Source: Treponema_I sp045616125 (lineage in GTDB: Bacteria > Spirochaetota > Spirochaetia > Treponematales > Treponemataceae). Taken from it: a DNA stretch of 32,210 nt. The DNA lies in contig JAZLGC010000004.1 of NCBI GenBank assembly GCA_045616125.1, positions 1 through 32,210 of the forward strand, in the 5' to 3' direction. The position numbers were made by a program, and so were the translations under genes. Every line of letters begins with the position of its first letter. The first letter of the stretch is position 1. Below the pieces are notes generated by a model, which was given only the letters and a program-made list of their open reading frames with translations, was not told the origin of the DNA and searched no databases. Positions 1 through 7,066 of the stretch are shown here, piece by piece.

Positions 1-10
1 AAAAGAATAT

Positions 11-196
11 ATGAAAAAATCCGGTCTTGCTGCATATGAAAAAGAATTTGGGCATGGCGGTGCAAGAGAAAATGCCGGAAGAAAGCAAAAATTCAATCAG
101 CCGTTAAAATTTCAGATAAGAGTAACTCAAGAAGAAAAAGAATTTATCAATTATGCTCGGGAACATCATCTAAATTATTCTGCTATGATGAAATAG
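11..196 (+). CDS. Small basic protein with GGARENAGRK-type motif, possibly ribbon-helix-helix DNA binding
   Basis: A 61-residue, strongly basic reading frame. Residues 15-26 (GHGGARENAGRK) resemble the Gly/Arg-rich GG-x-R-x-x-A-G-R-K motif seen near the N-terminus of many small phage- and plasmid-borne proteins. The C-terminal half (FQIRVTQEEKEFINYARE) has the strand-then-helix look of a ribbon-helix-helix domain. The frame stays open to the left edge of the window (K-E-Y before the Met) and only ATAT separates the ATG from AAAAGA, so the true start may lie outside. It is shorter than typical RHH regulators and may be a remnant. Function is not established; a mobile-element origin is an inference from the motif only. 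Confidence 0.4.
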   Translation: MKKSGLAAYEKEFGHGGARENAGRKQKFNQPLKFQIRVTQEEKEFINYAREHHLNYSAMMK

Positions 197-434
197 TAAA
201 TCTTGGTAAACCCGATGAAAAAACTGGAACGCAACGTTGCGCTCTTAAAATTGGGAAATCCGCCGCTTAAATACTAACTGATAATTTTTGTGGAGAGTAT
301 ACAATGACGAAAATATTAATTTTGGTTATTCTTTTTTTTACAAATTACGCTTATGCCTTCAACGGGAAAAAAAGGCCCGCGGCTCCCAACCTCTCGGAAC
401 CGCGGGCAAAACTCCTCTCGATATCTTTCTTACG
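197..434. other. Gene-poor stretch with a 12-bp palindrome and a truncated secreted-gene start
   Basis: No intact gene is visible here. It contains a perfect 12-bp palindrome (CGCAACGTTGCG, 230-241) not followed by a T-tract, so it is not an obvious terminator. It also holds the stub reading frame at 304 and the terminator of the downstream minus-strand gene. The mix of unrelated fragments suggests a rearranged accessory edge. Confidence 0.4.
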
Positions 435-447
435 TTATTTTTTCTGA
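304..447 (+). pseudogene. Possible 5' stub of a secreted-protein gene
   Basis: A 47-codon frame with a good ribosome binding site (GGAGAG, 6 nt before the ATG). It begins MTKILILVILFFTNYAYAFN, a clear signal-peptide pattern: short basic n-region, hydrophobic core and an AYA cleavage site. After about residue 21 the frame runs directly through the terminator hairpin of the opposite-strand gene and overlaps that gene's 3' end. The remaining residues are therefore unlikely to be a mature protein. The simplest reading is a secreted-protein gene cut off after its signal sequence; a genuine tiny secreted peptide is the less likely alternative. Confidence 0.3.
367..407 (-). terminator. Rho-independent terminator of the SpoIIE-phosphatase gene
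   Basis: Stem GCCCGCGG-x-TCC (375-387) pairs with 395-407 with one internal mismatch and an about 7-nt loop. On the minus strand it is followed by CC and then seven T residues. It lies about 30 bp beyond the stop codon of the 435-2456 gene. Confidence 0.85.
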
Positions 448-2456
448 ATTATGATGACCGTTAAGTCATCGTTCAGCGGAGTTACTCCAGTAAACTCATG
501 AAAATCCCGGAGCAGTACATTCAGTTTATCCTGAGCACTGCCGTTTCCGCATGTCTGGAACGATTTTTTAATCCGTTCCGAACCATACTGTTCTCCGGTT
601 GCATTACGGCTTTCTTCAAGACAATCGGTATAGAACAAAAGACTGTCACCTTTCCGCATGGAAAACCCGATGGCCTTAAACTCTGTCGGCATGCCGGCAA
701 TTCCAACAACAGAACCTAATCCTTCCTCGCGGTTCAGTACCGCTTCCTGAACACGCTGGGTCGTCCCGTTTCGTACCATCAGCGGTGGATGCCCTGCATT
801 TACATATTCAACATGGTCACCGTTAAAGCGGAGCAGTACACCGGTCATATAGTTTTCGATATCGCCTTTATCTTCAACAAGGCTTTCGTTGATGCGGTTT
901 ACAACCTGAACAAGACTTCGTTTTGAACCGGCTTCAAATTCCCGGCCGATAATGGTTTTTGCCAGCATTGTTACCAGTGCTGATGCAATACCGTGTCCTG
1001 AAACGTCAAAAAGAGCTGCTCCATTGAGATTTATACCATCGGAATAGAAATCGTACAGGTCGCCTGAAACACCGGATTGTGGTTTGAATACGTAGGCAAT
1101 GTCCCATCCTTCTACCGACGGTGCCTTTTTAGGATAGAAGCTTTGCTGTACATATACGGCAAGTTTCATGTCCTGGGCTGAACGTTCGTTGCTGGCTGCC
1201 AGTGCCTGATTTGCCGTCTGAAGTTCGCTGGTGCGGGAAGCAACTTTTTCTTCCAGGTTGGCATTCAGTTCCTCTGCCTGGGTACGGGCATTGGCAAAAC
1301 GTCCTGCAAGGATGAACAGAAGGGTAAGAATTACGGCCATCCATCCAAGGGTAGAAATATACGGGAATACCAGATTCAGCACGTTATGAATGAAAAGATC
1401 CATACATACAATGATTACCAGTGGCAAAAATCCCATGAACAATACACCGGCGTCTTCTTTTTTATTAACCTGTGCCTTGGCAAGGACGTAAATAATATAC
1501 AGAACCGGCGGAAACAGGAATGTCTGGGTAATGTTCCGGATTGCACGCAGAGCCGGATATGATGGCGAGCAGAGAATTATGGTAACAGGAATTACAACAA
1601 AGGCCAGTCGTACTGCATGAATGATATTGTTTTCCTTCTGTTTCAGGTATGCATTGATAAATGAGGTAACCAGATACGGCAGGAAGAAGGGCATGCTTGA
1701 AGAGAAAATCTTCTGGAACCAGAGAAAATCCATGGCTGCTGTAGGGAACCCGGGAATTTCTTCCAGATAGAATACGCACAGATATAAGGCAGAAAAAATA
1801 TTGATGGCAGCAAAGAGAGCGTTTTCTGTTTCCTGCTTACGTTTGAGCCACAGCAGGAAATGATAGGCTGCCATAATGACCATGACAAAGGCGCATAGCA
1901 GGTGAATCTGGGAATTCCAGAATCGTTCACTGTTTGCGGCTTTTGCGGCAACTGGTGTTGCTGCAATAAAGGTATAATTTGGAACTGAGCCTTCGCCATG
2001 GGTCCAGATTTTAAGCGACAGGGTATTGGTACCTACCGGGTTAATGGTACTGTCCGGAATGTGGTAAAGACGTGCCGTGTTCCAGCTTGAAAATTCATTT
2101 GGCGGCATGCGGCCCGTTGCACCAATCAGATATCCGTTGAACCAGGCTTGGTCTGCCATGGTAATGCGGCCCAGATATACCGAAAGATCAGTATTTTTCA
2201 GAGACTGGTATTCGGCAAAGTCGAAGGATGTTCTCAGCCATACATAGCCGCTGTCTGTATCGGGAATCAGCTGGTGTAATGCCGCCAGCTGTGATGTTTC
2301 AAGAGATGAGTAATGCTGGCCGTCAAGAGAGTACTCCCAGTGGGTAAGCATAATCTGCTGTGTTGGGGTACCGGTAGTAGAATCGGCTGCAGAACAGGAG
2401 AAACAGAGGATAGTAAGGAGCAGACCGATGAACAGTGAAGAAAAACTCTTTTTCAT
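435..2456 (-). CDS. Membrane 7TM-type SpoIIE/PP2C serine phosphatase
   Basis: Predicted 673-residue signalling phosphatase. Residues 1-21 form a signal sequence ending in LCFSC, a relaxed spirochaete-style lipobox. Residues about 40-165 are a beta-rich, jelly-roll-like extracytoplasmic sensor (WLRTSFDF, WFNGYLIG). About seven hydrophobic segments span residues 183-387, giving a 7TM-DISM-like layout. A coiled-coil linker at about 390-430 leads to the PP2C/SpoIIE domain (about 430-673). The metal-binding acidic motifs are intact: SGDLYD (464-469), DVSGHG (484-489), YTD (609-611) and NDDLT (662-666). The family dephosphorylates Ser/Thr of anti-sigma-antagonist type partners, so an external cue is probably coupled to partner switching; no partner gene is adjacent. 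There is no clear Shine-Dalgarno before the ATG. The upstream transporter gene is separated from it by a terminator. Confidence 0.85.
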   Translation of the reverse strand: MKKSFSSLFIGLLLTILCFSCSAADSTTGTPTQQIMLTHWEYSLDGQHYSSLETSQLAALHQLIPDTDSGYVWLRTSFDFAEYQSLKNTDLSVYLGRITMADQAWFNGYLIGATGRMPPNEFSSWNTARLYHIPDSTINPVGTNTLSLKIWTHGEGSVPNYTFIAATPVAAKAANSERFWNSQIHLLCAFVMVIMAAYHFLLWLKRKQETENALFAAINIFSALYLCVFYLEEIPGFPTAAMDFLWFQKIFSSSMPFFLPYLVTSFINAYLKQKENNIIHAVRLAFVVIPVTIILCSPSYPALRAIRNITQTFLFPPVLYIIYVLAKAQVNKKEDAGVLFMGFLPLVIIVCMDLFIHNVLNLVFPYISTLGWMAVILTLLFILAGRFANARTQAEELNANLEEKVASRTSELQTANQALAASNERSAQDMKLAVYVQQSFYPKKAPSVEGWDIAYVFKPQSGVSGDLYDFYSDGINLNGAALFDVSGHGIASALVTMLAKTIIGREFEAGSKRSLVQVVNRINESLVEDKGDIENYMTGVLLRFNGDHVEYVNAGHPPLMVRNGTTQRVQEAVLNREEGLGSVVGIAGMPTEFKAIGFSMRKGDSLLFYTDCLEESRNATGEQYGSERIKKSFQTCGNGSAQDKLNVLLRDFHEFTGVTPLNDDLTVIIIQKK

Positions 2457-2481
2457 ATTTATTGCGTAATGTACATACGTA

Positions 2482-2543
2482 CTGAAAAATAAAAAGAGGT
2501 GTCCGGTTCAATGTAAATAAGACACTGTAAATCAGACACCTCT
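2482..2543 (-). terminator. Terminator after the GPH transporter gene
   Basis: On the minus strand the stem AGAGGTGTC/GACACCTCT (2535-2543 with 2495-2503) is followed directly by TTTTTATTTTT. The 31-nt loop is large, and an inner GACAC (2521-2525) could compete for the same arm. It sits just after the stop codon at 2553 and before the phosphatase gene. Confidence 0.7.
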
Positions 2544-2552
2544 CCTGCAAAT

Positions 2553-3914
2553 TTACTGAGTAATTTTTGCCATGATTTTTTTCTCATTGAAAGCCAGCAG
2601 CAGAAGGCCTCCAATAAGACACAGGGCAGCAGAAACGATGGCTACGGTACGAACACCATATTCAGTGGTAACACCGTTTCCACCCAGGGTAGAAATTGAG
2701 GTGAACAGCAGCATGGCTACCGACTGACCAAGTTTGAAACAGAAGGTGCGGGCTGCAAAAAACATACCCTGACGGTTTTCACCGGTTTCTTTTCCTTCAT
2801 ACTCTGCAACGTCAGCAACCATAGCCTGTGGCAGAATGCCGAAAATAGCCATTGGAAGTGATCCCAGAACACAAACCAGTACTCCCTGAACAACAGGTGG
2901 AAGTGGCAGATTACCGGTGAGGGAAGTGAAGGCAAAAGTAATAGTAAACATACAGAAGGCAAAAAGAACCATCTTTTTCTTGCCAACTTTTGCAGTTGCC
3001 ATATTGATTGGTACATACCATACCAGTGATACAGCTGTCATACCAACAAAGAGAATGGTATTCCAGCCTTCATCCAAGTGCATCAGGGTTGATACAAAGA
3101 ATGGCAGACCGGTCTGGAACATGGTAAGACCAATCCAGTAGAAAATATCAGATCCTACAAAGATACGGAAATCGCGGTTTTTGAAGGTTGCAGCCAGAGA
3201 CTGAATGGCAGTACTTTCAACAGGTTTTGCTTCGACGTAATCGGTTTCTTTAATGAACCATACAGGGCAGAACATGCCGATAACTGAAATGATGGCAAGA
3301 ATTGACATGGCAGTACGGATAGCAGCATAGCGGGTCATACCCATACCGATGAAGATTCCCCAAAGGGAAGGAGCAACGTATGCAACAGCAGTACCAACGA
3401 TAAAGGTCAGGGACATACAGGTAGAAAGGAAAATGCGTTCTTCCTGAGTATTACCCAGTTCAGCGTACAGTGCGGTAAACGGAGTACAGTATGCGGTAAG
3501 CAGCAGATAGTACAGAGCAACCATGATGAAAAGCCAGGTACCGTTGGCAGCAGATTCTGCGCTGAATGGAGCACAGAATACCAGAACAGTTACCACAGCT
3601 AAAGGCAGTGATGATGCTTTCAGAAATGGAATGCGGCGGCCATTAGGGCTTTTGCATTTGTCAGACCAGGAAGCAATCATCGGGTCAGTTACGGCGTCAA
3701 AAATGCGTCCGGCAGCAGCAATAAGACCAAGAATGGTCAGAATGCCGAAAATTACTTTTCCCTGGGGAATAAGGGGAAACTGTCCCTGTTCAACGAATTC
3801 AGCAGTTGGCTGATACACGTAAATCAGCCAGCTTCCGATAAGACCGGAAAGAATTGCGTAGCCACCCTGACCGATAGCAAAGAGCCACATCTTTCCTTTT
3901 GTAAGTTTTTTCAT
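2553..3914 (-). CDS. GPH-family (MelB-like) sugar:cation symporter, MFS superfamily
   Basis: A 453-residue integral membrane protein with about 12 hydrophobic segments. The region after TM2 (GRIFDAVTDPMIASWSDK, then GRRIPF) is the signature of the glycoside-pentoside-hexuronide family, whose members import oligosaccharides or glycosides with Na+ or H+. The aspartates in this stretch correspond to the cation-site region of MelB-type carriers. The start is set by AGGAGG 6 nt upstream. It is the last gene of an operon read GT-like protein, TetR, transporter, and lies 39 bp after the TetR gene. The substrate cannot be read from sequence. The operon's operator arrangement suggests the carrier is induced by the ligand of the TetR protein. 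Confidence 0.85.
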   Translation of the reverse strand: MKKLTKGKMWLFAIGQGGYAILSGLIGSWLIYVYQPTAEFVEQGQFPLIPQGKVIFGILTILGLIAAAGRIFDAVTDPMIASWSDKCKSPNGRRIPFLKASSLPLAVVTVLVFCAPFSAESAANGTWLFIMVALYYLLLTAYCTPFTALYAELGNTQEERIFLSTCMSLTFIVGTAVAYVAPSLWGIFIGMGMTRYAAIRTAMSILAIISVIGMFCPVWFIKETDYVEAKPVESTAIQSLAATFKNRDFRIFVGSDIFYWIGLTMFQTGLPFFVSTLMHLDEGWNTILFVGMTAVSLVWYVPINMATAKVGKKKMVLFAFCMFTITFAFTSLTGNLPLPPVVQGVLVCVLGSLPMAIFGILPQAMVADVAEYEGKETGENRQGMFFAARTFCFKLGQSVAMLLFTSISTLGGNGVTTEYGVRTVAIVSAALCLIGGLLLLAFNEKKIMAKITQ

Positions 3915-3953
3915 ATATATCCTCCTACGATATGAACGTATTGAAACCTGATG

Positions 3954-4634
3954 TTATGCGTTTGGATTTCTCAGTGAATTAATAAACAGCTGTGACAGCA
4001 GTTTCATCTGAATTGCACCGGAAACTTCGCTGTCCATATTGAGCATGTCGCCGGAAAGACTCAGTTTTTCTGCCAGTGACATGAGTGAATGCATCAGTGT
4101 GTAATACAGAATACTGCCGCCATCAGACTCAACGATGTCTTTCCGGATACTGCCGTCTTTGTAACCCTTTTGAATGGCACGCATGGCAATATCTTTTGTG
4201 TCGATGATGCTGCCTTCATACACCTGCAGTTCTTCGGGGGTAACACCGCTTCTGTGGATGAAAGAGTCAAAGTAGTAGATGAATCTGAAGAAATCGCCAT
4301 TTGAACGGTACATTTCACAAAAAATGCTGAAAATGACGGTAAGCTGTTCAAGACCAGACTTACTTATGTAGTCATCATCAAAGAACAGTTCTTCAAACTC
4401 TGCCGTATTCTGCTTCCAGATACGTGTTGCGCACTGGATGGCCAGTTCTTCTTTTGTTACAAAGTACCGGTACAGGGAAGCAACACCAATTTCAGCTTCT
4501 TTTGCAATGTCATTCATGGTAACAGAGTCAATGCCGTCTTTTGCAAAAAGAGTAAAGGCACAGTCCAGAATGTGGTCAATGCGCTTGCTTTTCATTTCTT
4601 CCTGTTCAAGCTGGCGTTTTTCTTTTAAATTCAT
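3954..4634 (-). CDS. TetR/AcrR-family transcriptional regulator
   Basis: A 226-residue regulator. Residues 16-64 form the classical TetR DNA-binding domain, with helix-turn-helix VTMNDIAKEAEIG...LYRYFVTKEEL at about 38-64. The remainder is a helical ligand-binding and dimerisation domain. I place the start at the ATG at 4634 because AGGAG lies 8 nt upstream. A GTG 21 nt further out is possible but would put that ribosome binding site inside the gene. It sits between the GT-like gene and the GPH transporter, all on one strand. A TetR-type palindrome lies at the expected transcription start of this operon (6297-6315), so autoregulation and control of transporter expression are likely. The ligand is unknown. 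Confidence 0.9.
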   Translation of the reverse strand: MNLKEKRQLEQEEMKSKRIDHILDCAFTLFAKDGIDSVTMNDIAKEAEIGVASLYRYFVTKEELAIQCATRIWKQNTAEFEELFFDDDYISKSGLEQLTVIFSIFCEMYRSNGDFFRFIYYFDSFIHRSGVTPEELQVYEGSIIDTKDIAMRAIQKGYKDGSIRKDIVESDGGSILYYTLMHSLMSLAEKLSLSGDMLNMDSEVSGAIQMKLLSQLFINSLRNPNA

Positions 4635-4716
4635 ATTTTCTGCTCCTGTATACACACACCCGATAAACTCTCTCCTTAGCTTGCCGGGATACTGTTTCTT
4701 TTCAATAAGGTTCTTG

Positions 4717-6186
4717 TCAGCGGTTTGCTGCAGCTGTTACTACTTTGTATGCACCGTCATAAATACCGCGTGTTTTGCATTCGATAATGTGGGTACACAT
4801 TTCTGGAATAATGTCACGGTTTTCAATCATATTCCGTGCCATGTTACTGGCTTCTGTAACAGTGGTAAGTTCATAAGTACCGTCGCCGTTTTCAGCAGAA
4901 CGGATGGCTCCCCATGCTTCGTGGCCACCAACGCGGCGGATATGGAGTTTTGGTACCGGATAGAAAGCCAGTTCACTTGGTTTTGTAACAAGAACATCAC
5001 AGGCGCGCATCAGCAGGTTTGTGGTGTATACGGCGGCAAAGATGTCTTTGTGGCAGAATACGTCGATTTTTCCGGTGGTGTCTGTTGCAGTCAGTTCCTT
5101 TTCTGCAAAGGCTTTAGTGTCAGCCCAGTTATCAAAGTGAGTGGTACAGGTACCGTCAGTTTCAAGAGCTTTCAGTTCTGGAATAGCGTTCTGCATGGTA
5201 TCCCAAACATTTTTGTAATCACCTACGTTGATGTACAGAGAAGCACGATTCTGTTTTACATAGGGAAGAATGGTTTTTACGATGCCGGCAAAGAATTCAC
5301 CCTGGGCTCCGGCTCCGCCAACGGTAAGAAGAAAACGGATAGGGCGGCCCTGTTTACAGCGGGCAATACGGGCAGCACAGTCTGCTTCAATGTTTGAAAC
5401 AAGTTCATGGTCAATGTACTGGCCGGTATACATAATGTCGTTCTCGCCCATGGGGTTCAGAACCTTGTCTTTGGCAAATCCACGGAGGAGCCGGTATCCC
5501 AGATAAGTAGAAGGGGTCTGAACGGTGTGGAGTGCACCTTCAGAAAGATGCAGAGCCATTGGCCAGTTATCAGGAATGGCATTTACTACTTTTGTCATGC
5601 CGGCATGAACAGCTGCCTGAGAGGGCCATACGTGTGTTGCAATGTAGGGAATATCTTTGGGAAGATCATTGAAAACAGGAATCATCAGTTCTGCAGATGC
5701 CTGGTCAACGGCATTGTACGTAAGCTGACGGAAGCCTTCTGAGTTAAGTGGCTCCCAGTACAGTTTGTTGAAAAGTGAGATTTTCTGTGACAGACGGCTG
5801 CCCATAGAATACAGGTCGTTCTGGTGTGAGATGATTTTTGTGCAGGTTGTTTCTTTAAAAGAGTTCAGGTCAAACCAGAGTGGAGTATAACCCATGTGAC
5901 GGGCACAGGATGCCATAGCCATAGAAATGCGGTAATGACCGAATCCCATGCGGATATTTCCGATAATCAGTGGTTTTTCAGGCAGGGTTTCCATGGGATT
6001 GTCAGAAAGAACAAGTACCTTTACCCCCATAGCCGGGGTCAGAACTTCGTTATCAACAGCAGCCAGATGCCATTTTGTATTGCGGTCGTCGCCAAATTTC
6101 TTCAGGAACTTTTTCTGCTGTTTATATGCTTTTCTGATTGTTTTCTTATCAATTTCATTTCCGAAAATTACTGATGTCTTGTCCAT
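4717..6186 (-). CDS. GT-B-like glycosyltransferase (MurG/MGDG-synthase-like), uncharacterised
   Basis: A 489-residue soluble protein with no signal peptide or obvious membrane span. After an about 75-residue N-terminal segment comes PLIIGNIRMGFGHYRISMAM (about 73-92), matching the Gly-rich G-x-G-H loop that opens the first Rossmann half of MurG/MGDG-synthase-like GT-B enzymes. A second half begins with FLLTVGGAGAQGEFFAGI (about 279-296) and later VLVTKPSELAFYPVP, the usual donor-binding region. The best inference is a nucleotide-sugar-dependent glycosyl transfer. The acceptor is unknown, and a non-catalytic GT-B-fold role cannot be excluded. Start supported by GAGAGG about 9 nt upstream. It is the first gene of the operon with the TetR regulator and GPH transporter. 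Confidence 0.6.
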   Translation of the reverse strand: MDKTSVIFGNEIDKKTIRKAYKQQKKFLKKFGDDRNTKWHLAAVDNEVLTPAMGVKVLVLSDNPMETLPEKPLIIGNIRMGFGHYRISMAMASCARHMGYTPLWFDLNSFKETTCTKIISHQNDLYSMGSRLSQKISLFNKLYWEPLNSEGFRQLTYNAVDQASAELMIPVFNDLPKDIPYIATHVWPSQAAVHAGMTKVVNAIPDNWPMALHLSEGALHTVQTPSTYLGYRLLRGFAKDKVLNPMGENDIMYTGQYIDHELVSNIEADCAARIARCKQGRPIRFLLTVGGAGAQGEFFAGIVKTILPYVKQNRASLYINVGDYKNVWDTMQNAIPELKALETDGTCTTHFDNWADTKAFAEKELTATDTTGKIDVFCHKDIFAAVYTTNLLMRACDVLVTKPSELAFYPVPKLHIRRVGGHEAWGAIRSAENGDGTYELTTVTEASNMARNMIENRDIIPEMCTHIIECKTRGIYDGAYKVVTAAANR

Positions 6187-6296
6187 AACTTTTGTCCTCT
6201 CTATGTACCAGCCAGGTATCAGTCTGATATATCATTCAGATTATCAGCCTTTCGCAGTAATAGTCTTTCTGTTGAAAGAATAGTAATAATTTCAAA

Positions 6297-6315
6297 GTGA
6301 TAGTATCGCTATCAC
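6297..6315. promoter_or_regulatory. TetR-type operator palindrome
   Basis: GTGATAG-5 nt-CTATCAC, a perfect 7-bp inverted repeat in 19 bp, the size and spacing typical of TetR-family operators. It lies immediately downstream of the -10 element of the 6186 operon, at the predicted transcription start, where a bound repressor would block initiation. Since that operon encodes a TetR protein, autoregulation is likely. Confidence 0.65.
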
Positions 6316-6321
6316 AATAAT

Positions 6322-6350
6322 AAATTATCATGACAGAAGGACACTGTCAA
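6322..6350 (-). promoter_or_regulatory. Sigma70-type promoter of the GT-like/TetR/GPH operon
   Basis: On the minus strand there is a perfect TTGACA (6345-6350). It is followed by GATAAT after 15 nt (6324-6329), or by the overlapping TAATTT after 17 nt (6322-6327). The predicted start falls at about 6315, on the edge of the palindromic operator, leaving a leader of about 130 nt. Confidence 0.6.
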
Positions 6351-6401
6351 CTTAAAAAGTAAGTTTTTTCTTTTTTGTTGTATTTTTTTCGGTTTCGGTC
6401 T

Positions 6402-6430
6402 TTGGTCTTTAATAACAGACTGATTATGCT
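6402..6430 (+). promoter_or_regulatory. Possible promoter of the phosphoribosyltransferase operon
   Basis: TTGGTC, 17 nt, TATGCT, about 16 nt before the ATG at 6447. A second -10-like TATACT (6441-6446) abuts the ATG itself. No Shine-Dalgarno is visible. Match quality is modest. Confidence 0.3.
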
Positions 6431-6446
6431 GTAATATGGTTATACT

Positions 6447-7058
6447 ATGATGAAAGAATTTTTACCTTATGACCAGGTGCGCAATAATTCGCTGAAATTA
6501 GCACACCGTATTCTTAAAGATGGTTTCATTCCTGATGTTATTTATGTTTCACTGCGTGGTGGAGCATATGTTGCCAATGTTATCAGTGAATATTTCAAGA
6601 TTGCCCGAAAAGGTGAACGGCCGGTTCTGTATGCTGCTGTCGTTGCTCGTTCTTATACTGATATTCGTGCCCGAGACCGCATTATGATTGATGGCTGGAC
6701 TTATTCTCCGGAACACCTTCGTCCCGGTGATAAAATCCTCCTTATTGATGATATTTTTGATACCGGTAAAACCATCAACTACCTTGTAGAAACACTTCTT
6801 GAAAAGGGGATTCCACGTAAAGATATCAAAGTTGCCGTTCATGACTACAAATACTTTACCGACCGTGAAGAACAGCTTCCTATTCAGCCCGATTACTGGT
6901 GCCGTAAATTTGAAATCCATAATCCTGAAGAAGACCGCTGGATACACTATATGAGTCACGAACTTATTGGTCTTTCAGAAGAAGAACTGGAAGAAAACTA
7001 CTTTAAGCAGGATCCAGAACTTCGTGAAGTTTTTGCTGATCTGTTTAAGAAAGGTTAA
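6447..7058 (+). CDS. Phosphoribosyltransferase (type I PRTase, hypoxanthine/xanthine-type)
   Basis: A 203-residue cytosolic enzyme. VIYVSLRGGAYVANVI (31-46) is the pyrophosphate-binding loop region and ILLIDDIFDTGKT (97-109) is the PRPP-binding motif with its acidic pair and Thr-rich loop. The family transfers ribose-5-phosphate from PRPP to a purine base or related acceptor. The 5' hood region (IMIDGWTYSPEHL) does not let me assign the base. Two consecutive ATGs (6447 and 6450) are both possible starts and neither has a clear ribosome binding site. It is the first gene of a five-gene string ending in rnhB, with 8 bp to the next gene. A purine-salvage role is inferred from family only. Confidence 0.8.
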   Translation: MMKEFLPYDQVRNNSLKLAHRILKDGFIPDVIYVSLRGGAYVANVISEYFKIARKGERPVLYAAVVARSYTDIRARDRIMIDGWTYSPEHLRPGDKILLIDDIFDTGKTINYLVETLLEKGIPRKDIKVAVHDYKYFTDREEQLPIQPDYWCRKFEIHNPEEDRWIHYMSHELIGLSEEELEENYFKQDPELREVFADLFKKG

Positions 7059-7066
7059 TAATAATA

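Noticed and set aside
230..241. Terminator at the 12-bp palindrome
   Set aside because: No T-tract follows on either strand and the stem has no loop; kept only as a palindrome.
2323..2550. 75-codon minus-strand frame upstream of the SpoIIE-phosphatase start
   Set aside because: It overlaps the terminator and the phosphatase signal peptide in another frame and has no ribosome binding site or domain.
4438..5397. 319-codon plus-strand open frame
   Set aside because: It lies antisense across the TetR gene and the GT-like gene, both with strong family motifs and ribosome binding sites; its own product is Cys/Phe/Ser-rich without recognisable domains.
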